Source of the DNA: Pseudorasbora parva
Lineage: Eukaryota; Chordata; Actinopteri; Cypriniformes; Gobionidae
Length of the DNA stretch: 64,000 nucleotides
Reading direction: 5' to 3'
Assembly (NCBI RefSeq): GCF_024679245.1
Contig: NC_090184.1
Coordinates: 11,359,233 to 11,423,232, forward strand
The position numbers and the translations under genes were made by a program. The notes beneath the pieces were generated by a model that saw only the letters and a list, made by a program, of their open reading frames with translations, made no database searches and was not told the DNA's origin. Shown here piece after piece: positions 57,322-64,000 of this stretch (the first letter of the stretch is position 1; each line of letters starts with the position of its first letter).

Positions 57322-58873
57322 TATTGTTCAAAATAATAGCAGTACAATGTGACTAACCAGAATAATCAAGGTTTTTCGTATATTTTTTTATTGCTACGTG
57401 GCAAACAAGTTACCAGTAGGTTCAGTAGATTCTCAGAAAACAAATGAGACCCAGCATTCATGATATGCACGCTCTTAAGGCTGTGCAATTGGGCAATTAG
57501 TTGAATTAGTTGAAAATTAGTTGAAAGGGGTGTGTTAAAAAAAAATAGCAGTGTGGCATTCAATCACTGAGGTCATCAATTTTGTGAAGAAACAGGTGTG
57601 AATCAGGTGGCCCCTATTTAAGGATGAAGCCAACACTTGTTGAACATGCATTTGAAAGCTGAGGAAAATGGGTCGTTCAAGACATTGTTCAGAAGAACAA
57701 CGTACTTTGATTAAAAAGTTGATTAGAGAGGGGAAAACCTATAAAGAGGTGCAAAAAATGATAGGCTGTTCAGCTAAAATGATCTCCAATGCCTTAAAAT
57801 GGAGAGCAAAACCAGAGAGACGTGGAAGAAAATGGAAGACAACCATCAAAATGGATAGAAGAATAACCAGAATGGCAAAGGCTCAGCCAATGATCACCTC
57901 CAGGATGATCAAAGACAGTCTGGAGTTACCTGTAAGTACTGTGACAGTTAGAAGACGTCTGTGTGAAGCTAATCTATTTTCAAGAATCCCTTGCAAAGTC
58001 CCTCTGTTAAAAAAAAGGCATGTGCAGAAGAGGTTACAATTTGCCAAAGAACACATCAACTGGCCTAAAGAGAAATGGAGGAACATTTTGTGGACTGATG
58101 AGAGTAAAATTGTTCTTTTTGGGTCCAAGGGCCACAGGCAGTTTGTGAGACTACCCCCAAACTCTGAATTCAAGCCACAGTACACAGTGAAGACAGTGAA
58201 GCATGGAGGTGCAAGCATCATGATATGGGCATGTTTCTCCTACTATTGTGTTGGGCCTATTTATCACATACCAGGGATCATGGATCAGTTTGCATGTTAA
58301 AATACTTGAAGAGGTCATGTTGCCCTATGCTGAAGAGGACATGCCCTTGAAATGGTTGTTTCAACAAGACAATGACCCAAAACACACTAGTAAACGGGCA
58401 AAGTCTTGGTTCCAAACCAACAAAATTAATGTTATGGAGTGGCCAGCCCAATCTCCAGACCTTAATCCCATTGAGAACTTGTGGGGTGATATCAAAAATG
58501 CTGTTTCTGAAGCAAAACCAAGAAATGTGAATGAATTGTTGAATGTTGTTAAAGAATCATGGAGTGGAATAACAGCTGAGAGGTGCCACAAGTTGGTTGA
58601 CTCCATGCCACACAGATGTCAAGCAGTTTTAAAAAACTGTGGTCATACAACTAAATATTAGTTTAGTGATTCACAGGATTGCTAAATCCCAGAAAAAAAA
58701 AATGTTTGTACAAAATAGAGCATGCATATCATGAATGCTGGGTCTTGTTTGTTTTCTGACAATCTACTGAACCTACTGGTAACTTGTTTGCCACCCACGT
58801 AGCAATAAAAAATATACTAAAAACCTTGATTAAACTGGTTAGTCACATTGTACTGCTATTATTTTGAACAATA

Positions 58874-58876
<3 letters not shown>
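57319..58876 (+). mobile_element. Second Tc1 DD34E copy, in a (TA)n tract
   Basis: Same ends (CAGTATTGTTCAAAATAATA) as the element at 4854-6483 and in the opposite orientation. It is flanked by (TA)n on both sides. Relative to the first copy, the right repeat has lost about 90 bp after 58716 and the left repeat has a small 'gaattagttgaaaattagtt' duplication. It is 1558 bp. Confidence 0.95.
57668..58661 (+). pseudogene. Tc1 DD34E transposase with 2-bp deletion
   Basis: Nearly identical to the 331-aa protein at 5151-6146, differing at about seven residues (for example GRKWKTT for GRKRKTT, RIPCKV for RIPRKV, NELLNV for NELWNV). A deletion of 'at' near 58294 ends the first frame at 58300; the rest, including QQDNDPKHT and [10 protein letters not shown], continues in the next frame from 58248. 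All three catalytic residues are still encoded. Inactive as it stands, but the low divergence indicates recent transposition of the family. Confidence 0.93.

Positions 58877-58963
<87 letters not shown>
58877..58963. repeat. (TA)n microsatellite, right of Tc1 copy 2
   Basis: Pure (TA)n continuing the tract interrupted by the Tc1 copy. Confidence 0.97.
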
Positions 58964-58966
<3 letters not shown>

Positions 58967-59551
58967 CTTCCTGTTAGAACTCTCAGAGGAAATGGTAAAA
59001 CAAAAGAAAACCATTATTAAACAAAGCGCTGTTTGTCTACTTGCAATTTCTTGTTTACAGCACCACAGATACAGAGAATAACAAAGATTAGTCACTGGAA
59101 ATGAGAGGGTGGGTCTGCAAAGGTAATAGAGTGTAGGACTCTATAGTCTTCTCTTAGGAGAGGGAGCTCACAAGCACTTAACTATTGCTAATGGAACACT
59201 GCCATATACATTTCTAATGGGGGAGAAACTATGAAACAGTCCATTATTTTTCTTAAATTTTTTTATTATTATTGATTTTTGACTCTGTACAACTTGTACA
59301 AATCATTTCAAATAAAATAAAACACTAACAATGTTATAGTCCTATATATAGTCACACAAGATTATTATCCAGATTTTTCCGGGGTTTGCTTAGAAGTGTG
59401 ACTGCTTCACTTTTAACAACAAAAAAATTATAATAATCATATTAAAGAAATGCTTACATTCTTTCAAATTAATGTAAATTTTTCAAAATCTGTGCTTGCA
59501 TCAGGTGAATTTAACAGCAAAATTCAGAAAAAGATTAAGCCATATGAAGCT
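58964..59551 (-). other. Probable mtor 3' UTR and downstream flank
   Basis: Lies immediately after the mtor stop codon on the minus strand. AT-rich, no competing gene. A candidate AATAAA-type signal (TTTATT on plus) occurs near 59262. The UTR end is not proven. Confidence 0.45.
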
Positions 59552-60044
59552 CTACCAAAAAGGGCACCTAAAGAGAATAAGAGAGAAAAAAGACTTCATT
59601 ACAACACTACATATCACAGGATAAGATGTCAATTTCTGAGGCATGTTGAAAAAAAGTTTACACTACTTACAATCTCTTAAGCAAGACAATATAACACATA
59701 CCATCCAATGTAACACTGGCACAGGTTTTCATGTGAAGTAGCTTGTTTGATGAGTAGCTCCACTTGAGTAGGTACGTCTAGAGTCTCATCATGGGAAAAG
59801 TCTCGTCCTAGGAGTGAAAAACATTCACATAAATCACATTAAAAAAATAAACTTGTTTTATTAGCTAGTGATGTTTGATAATGTGCTAGAATTGTGAATT
59901 AAGTCACTTAGAAATGTGTGTTTAGTTCTCTTTTGTCAGAGTGAAGGCCAGAATTTTGCTTACCAGTTAGCTTGTCCCGCACCCTGTTGATAATTTGGAT
60001 GGCTTTCTTGTTCAAGGCTTCAGGTTGCACAAGGCCATCTCCAA
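59552..60044 (-). CDS. mtor: mTOR kinase, last three coding exons (C-terminus)
   Basis: 3' end of the Ser/Thr kinase mechanistic target of rapamycin, core of TORC1 and TORC2 controlling growth. Exons on the minus strand are 60044-59964 (81 bp), 59807-59702 (106 bp) and 59567-59552 (16 coding bp, TAG stop at 59554-59552). Acceptors 'ttcttcag', 'cactcctag', 'ctctttag' and donors 'gtaagc', 'gtatgt' are canonical and phases match. The translation reads [27 protein letters not shown], then [20 protein letters not shown] and [15 protein letters not shown], ending CPFW. This is the mTOR FATC domain including its paired Cys residues and terminal CPFW, with only conservative differences from the vertebrate protein. 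No disabling changes. Upstream exons must lie beyond this window or be hidden by repeats; the exon before 60044 is not found in the following 4 kb. Confidence 0.95.
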
Positions 60045-60510
60045 CTGAAGAAATAATAAAAGAAGCTACAATGTTAATGAAAAACACATGGCCTGAAGCC
60101 TGATTCTTCATATGAATCCAGTAATATAGTTAATTCAAGTCATCACCTTTTATATAGTGCAATCTAAAATGGAGATTAAACAACGTTGTTTAATGCACTC
60201 TGCACAATACTGCATCATACAAGTGGTCTTTAACTGCTTCTTTTAAACATCTAAAAAGCGGTAAAAATTTAGTTAGTAAACATATTTACTATTAACTATG
60301 ACTTTTGCCTTAATAAATTCCTAATTTACTGCTTATAAATATTTAGTAACATAGTTCCCTTTCAAAAGGCAACTCGCACTGCATTAATGACACTATGGGG
60401 AACACTTCAGGCGTGACGGTATCTGAAACGCAATCGAATCACGAAAATCATATTCGCCGGCGAAAGCCTTTGATGTCACTACTAGTGCGACCTGGAAGTA
60501 TAGCCTTAGG

Positions 60511-61468
60511 CAGTTTTTCCCAACCTTTTTTCAGTCATGGCACCCTTTGAAAATGTTCTAAATTTTGTGGCACCCCCTCGCATATGTTACGCTAGGGGAG
60601 TAATGGTACAGATTGCTTGCGGTTCAGTTTGTATCATGGTTTTAGGTTCACGGTTTCAGTACGGTTTGCTATGTTCAGGGAAAAAAGGACTACTGACAAA
60701 TAAAAATAAAGAAAATAAGTAAATGAGTAAAAATAACTTAAATACAAGCAGCAGCACAAATAAATACTATCGAGCAAAGATACTAATAAAAATATGCTTT
60801 TCAGGTAGGTCTAACATTCGTTTTTAGGTACATAAATTGAATAAAGTAATCAAATGTAAAATAACTGCTTATTTAATGGTTTAAATTTATATAAAGATTA
60901 ATCCTTTTTAAACTTACAAATGCTATTCAATCAAGAGCAGTAAGTGATGTCCTTATCTTTTGTTTGACAATAAACAGACAACAGCTACTGCCCCTTTAAG
61001 ACCTAATGCACGGATATGTGTTGTCTATCTCGACTGTATAAAATTCTCTTATACAGACTATGTCTGCTTGGATACTCATCAAGATGGACATGTTGACATA
61101 CTTTTTGTGTGAGTTTGTCCATTTGCAAGACTTAAAAAATTACTCAATATTTGCTCGAGTTCTCATTCGCGTCTTCTGGCACTATACCCGTATTCATATT
61201 CAAACATACAGCAGCACTCACATGCATTGAACAAAGTTTACCAAGAGAGACCGTTTTGCCAACATTTTTCTTTTATTATTATCACTGTTGTAATGTATCA
61301 CTGAGGAGCCTGCACGTGTATCCATCGACAGAAACATAAAGCATTATTTCCAATATTAAAGATGCGTCATCAGATGTGAGATTAACCGCGGTGCAAGTGC
61401 GTGCCGGCAACTTTTACACGGCACCCCTGCTCTCGTCAGACGGCACCCCAAAGGGGTGCCTAGGGAAC
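60511..61468. mobile_element. hAT-like MITE, 0.96 kb
   Basis: Starts 'cagtttttcccaacctttttt' (partial) with 'ggcaccct' and ends with 'ggggtgcctagggaac'. Flanks 'gccttagg' (60503-60510) and 'gcctaggg' (61469-61476) are a plausible diverged 8-bp duplication. No transposase; one 61-codon frame at 60537 is not significant. Confidence 0.55.
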
Positions 61469-61559
61469 GCCTAGGGAAAATGTCGTCCTCTTTTCGTCTT
61501 CAAGGACTGTCTGTTATAACACAATTGCTATTTAATGGGTGAATAAGGTAAACATGGCC

Positions 61560-62230
61560 AGAGGTGTCAAGTAACGAAGAACAAACACTTTGTTACCTTA
61601 CTTAAGTAGAAATTTAGAGTATCTTAACTAGAGTATTTATTATTCAGCAAACTTTTTACTTCTACTCCTTACATTTTCACACAATTATCTGTACTTTCTA
61701 CTCCTTACATTTCAAAAATAGCGTCCTTACTTGTTTATGAAAAATGAAAAAAAATTAATAAATAAAAACTATCCAGAATTGCATCATCTGGATAGTGTGA
61801 ATATAAAGTATAAACATATACCATACCAACACCCTATTGATCTATCACGCTATGATACATGATACAAATCACACACACAGTAGCCATATTGGGTGGGTTC
61901 CAGCCAAAAAGCATGCACTTTTAGCCAAACATTCATGATTGACAGGAAGGTTTTTATCTTCTCCTCAGGAAGGATAATTACATGCGCAGCTTCTTAGTGC
62001 AGTGCTGTGATCAGTAGTAAATGCTGCTCTGCAAGCCAGAGGCTCTCTCACGCAGGGTATATGCTGTAGGAATACGACACGTCATTCATGGAAATCCATG
62101 TGGAAATCGCTATGAACATCATACTATTGGTGAGCTGAATAAACAGATTGAAGTGCTTTGATTGATTAAACATGACTAAATGTTTCTCATGTTCTCAGAG
62201 CGGAAGACTCAGATCATGGGGTTACTAGAT
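61560..62230. repeat. Dispersed repeat ('acttctactccttacatttt' type)
   Basis: Contains two nearby copies of 'tctactccttacattt' (about 61660 and 61700), a sequence frequent in fish genomes, and no coding potential. Boundaries unknown. Confidence 0.4.
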
Positions 62231-62273
62231 GGTGCTCAGAGTTTAAGAAAGGTATATAAACCTCTCACGCCCT

Positions 62274-62760
62274 GTGGCGGTTGATGAGAGTGAGCTTCTA
62301 AGGGTGAAGAGGACTGTAAAGTATGTAGAGCTATTAGGGTTATGGAACGTGCTTCAGCTGCCTTGGGAGCACGTAAGGGAAGGAACTGCTCTTGGCAGAC
62401 TCAATGAATGGTTACTTTCCGGCCATAATCCCCCAGCTCCTGTGAGCCTTGCATTTGAAAAGGCATGGAAGAACCCATACTCAGCATGCAAACTATGCTG
62501 ATAATGAGGGGATGCATGAGAATGGTTGTGTGTTGATGCCCCCAACTAATTAGACGTTTGCGAACTATCTCGCAGCTGGAGTGGCGTTGACACTGAAAGC
62601 TCTGGCCCTGCATTCCAAGTCCCTTAGATGACATCACGCTTGAATGGCAGGGCATATGTGGTAGCACAACAGGCAGACCTGCTGAAGGATTTGGACACTT
62701 TTAGGGTTACCGGCAGAGGTTCTTTCCTGAAACGTAAAACTTTGACATCTTAATTTCAAA
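62274..62760 (+). pseudogene. DIRS gag-like remnant
   Basis: A frame at 62274-62501 reads ALGRLNEWLLSGHNPPAPVS and AFEKAWKNPYSAC, and a following degenerate part reads ALTLKALALHSKSL then GRAYVVAQQADLLKDLDT. These line up in order with RLDGRFFKKRAQPPRRGLPF, SWGKPYSS, SLKAPVLPTKPC and QAELLKELDEG of the intact DIRS gag. Frameshifts and stops. Moderate certainty. Confidence 0.5.
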
Positions 62761-63200
62761 AGGATATATCCTTTAAGTGATAAAAGATAGAGACTTTCTG
62801 TAAATTAGAGAATGGATGGCCCAAAGTTCATGTAGGGATAACATTTTATTACATCCTATGGAGGCTGTGAAAGTGTTTTAAATATTTAAATTCAAATGAA
62901 TCAATAAATTATCAGCATTAGTGACATTAGTGACATTATTATTATTTTTACTGTTCAAATATTGGACATAACAATCAACAATATGACCTACTATGCTGAG
63001 GAAATAAATTTGAAGTGCTTCAGGAAGAAAAGGAAGATGTATGTATGTAGCTACAGTTGTATGTATGTACAGTTGTATGTATGTATGTACAGTTCTTTCA
63101 CTATACATACTAGAAAACTAGTCTACAGGACATTGCGATTGCGATCCATTTAGCAAAGGAATTGCTCAGTTGGTCACATACAGATTTGCTAAGTTTTCAT
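62761..63200. other. No gene; short 'tgtatgta' repeats
   Basis: A run of 'tgtatgtatgtacagt' variants at about 63035-63090. Otherwise AT-rich, unassigned sequence. Confidence 0.4.
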
Positions 63201-63207
63201 TTCAGTG

Positions 63208-63376
63208 CGTTTACATAGAGCAGTCCAATGAAGTCCAATCCGAATTAAAATGCTTCATATAAACACCTCAATTGGAATAAAAATGCCCAAACCAAAACTG
63301 TGTTTGGTTTGAGAGGGGTGGGATGGGATTAACCTTTCCATGAAATGATCAAACGAAATATTCTACTATGTAAACG
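63208..63376. mobile_element. Small MITE-like inverted repeat element
   Basis: 'cgtttacatag' at 63208-63218 is exactly inverted at 63366-63376, bounding 169 bp of non-coding sequence. Many fish MITEs have 'gtttacat' ends. No target duplication established. Confidence 0.45.
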
Positions 63377-63469
63377 ACCTGATCCGTTTACTGTGCACGT
63401 TCTGTGATGTGATCATAGACTCTATATACGCGTAGAGACAGTAATATATAAGGCATAATAGTAATAATA

Positions 63470-64000
63470 TAGCTGCAAGCAGCCATTATCGGGGCCAAGC
63501 GCAAGAAAAGCAAACAAGGAAGCCAGCAGCAGACCAACTGCAAAAATAAGTAAAGACATTTGAAGACAATTTATAAGCAAAAAAAGAGATAATTACATGT
63601 TTTGTTTAATTATAGCGCCACCAAGTGGCATAATCATACCAATTTTTTTGTGTGTCCTCGGAGTGAGCCCATAGAAGTGTGTGTCAATTTGGGTGGAAAT
63701 ATCTCATTTTGTTTTGGAGTTATAGACATTTATGTGAAAAAACACATACAAAATGACTGACACATGACTTTGATTGGATTTTACTACCCCTTACTATCAA
63801 TATTTTGAGATTTGGGCATTAGCATGTAGCTATCGACCTATGTTTCCGATTTTCTGACGCTGGTTTCGTCTCGATCGGACTAGCGGTTTCCAAGATATCA
63901 GCTAATGTTTTATAAGCACTTAATTACCACGCTGCACAAACCATACATCGAAACCTGGCAAATTTGGTATCGTTGGACTCAGCAAGGATTCAGGAGTACA
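63470..64000. repeat. Dispersed repeat, 'tatagctgcaagcagc' type
   Basis: Begins near 'atagctgcaagcagcc' and includes 'atagcgccaccaagtggc', both hallmark pieces of a widespread fish repeat of uncertain class. It runs off the window end. A related piece lies at about 56.5 kb. Confidence 0.5.

Larger units (their letters stand above)
60355..62760 (+). mobile_element. Third DIRS remnant, interrupted
   Basis: The left part 60355-60510 resembles a DIRS terminal region (palindromic start 'gttccctttcaaaaggcaac', 'cactatggggaacac', and 'ggaagtata' like the 'ggaagctataagaagg' of the intact element) and continues at 61477-61520 ('tcttcaaggactgtctgtt', cf. 'agactgtctgttg'). A gag-like remnant follows at 62274-62760. 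Hosted between mtor exons or just upstream of them. Degraded. Confidence 0.45.

Noticed and set aside
59450..59680. Plus-strand 76-codon frame
   Set aside because: Antisense to the mtor terminal exon and its 3' region; Lys-rich, with no domain.

Overview
The window is vertebrate nuclear DNA, almost certainly from a teleost and most likely a cyprinid-type fish. The evidence is intron-containing coding exons with canonical splice sites, long (TA)n, (GT)n and (CT)n microsatellites, and a dense collection of fish-type transposable elements: L2 and L1/Tx1 LINEs, DIRS tyrosine-recombinase elements, a Gmr1-like Gypsy, hAT, several Tc1/mariner lineages, MITEs and solo LTRs. No prokaryotic signature is present.

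The one clear host gene is the 3' end of mtor on the minus strand at 59552-60044. Three coding exons with matching splice phases encode the C-terminal tail, including the FATC domain. The only other host-like coding sequence is a decayed HECT-domain gene (G2E3-like) at 10184-12260 with stops and frameshifts.

The rest is mainly mobile DNA in nested stacks. At 2996-10152 a 5'-truncated L2 is interrupted by a hAT element (3115-7565, 8-bp TSD), itself interrupted by an intact Tc1 DD34E element (4854-6483). At 12480-18727 a Gypsy fragment with Gmr1-like domain order (integrase before reverse transcriptase) carries a structurally complete DIRS element (13353-18701) inside its integrase. At 19806-24530 an almost intact L2 lies inside a palindromic TTAA-type MITE. 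At 26310-38935 a near full-length L2 contains a full-length L1 (28279-35660, 17-bp TSD), which contains a 1.65-kb solo LTR (33339-34984). At 39056-40466 lie two higher-order tandem repeats. At 40863-47018 an old plus-strand DIRS carries a Tc1/mariner DD35E element and a probable LTR. At 48042-50083 there is a hAT-like non-autonomous element, followed by a Tx1-like LINE ruin, then an L2 fragment carrying an internally deleted DD37E element (54259-55445). A second DD34E copy lies in a (TA)n tract at 57319-58876, just downstream of mtor. The last 4 kb, upstream of the mtor exons and presumably intronic, holds a third DIRS remnant, a hAT-like MITE and other dispersed repeats.

Nothing here works as an operon. 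The biology is successive transposition beside and probably inside a conserved kinase gene, and the nesting gives a relative order of insertions. The copies that look most recently active are the DIRS element at 13.4-18.7 kb, the two DD34E Tc1 copies and the L2 at 20.1-24.3 kb. All family names come from reading motifs, not from database searches.
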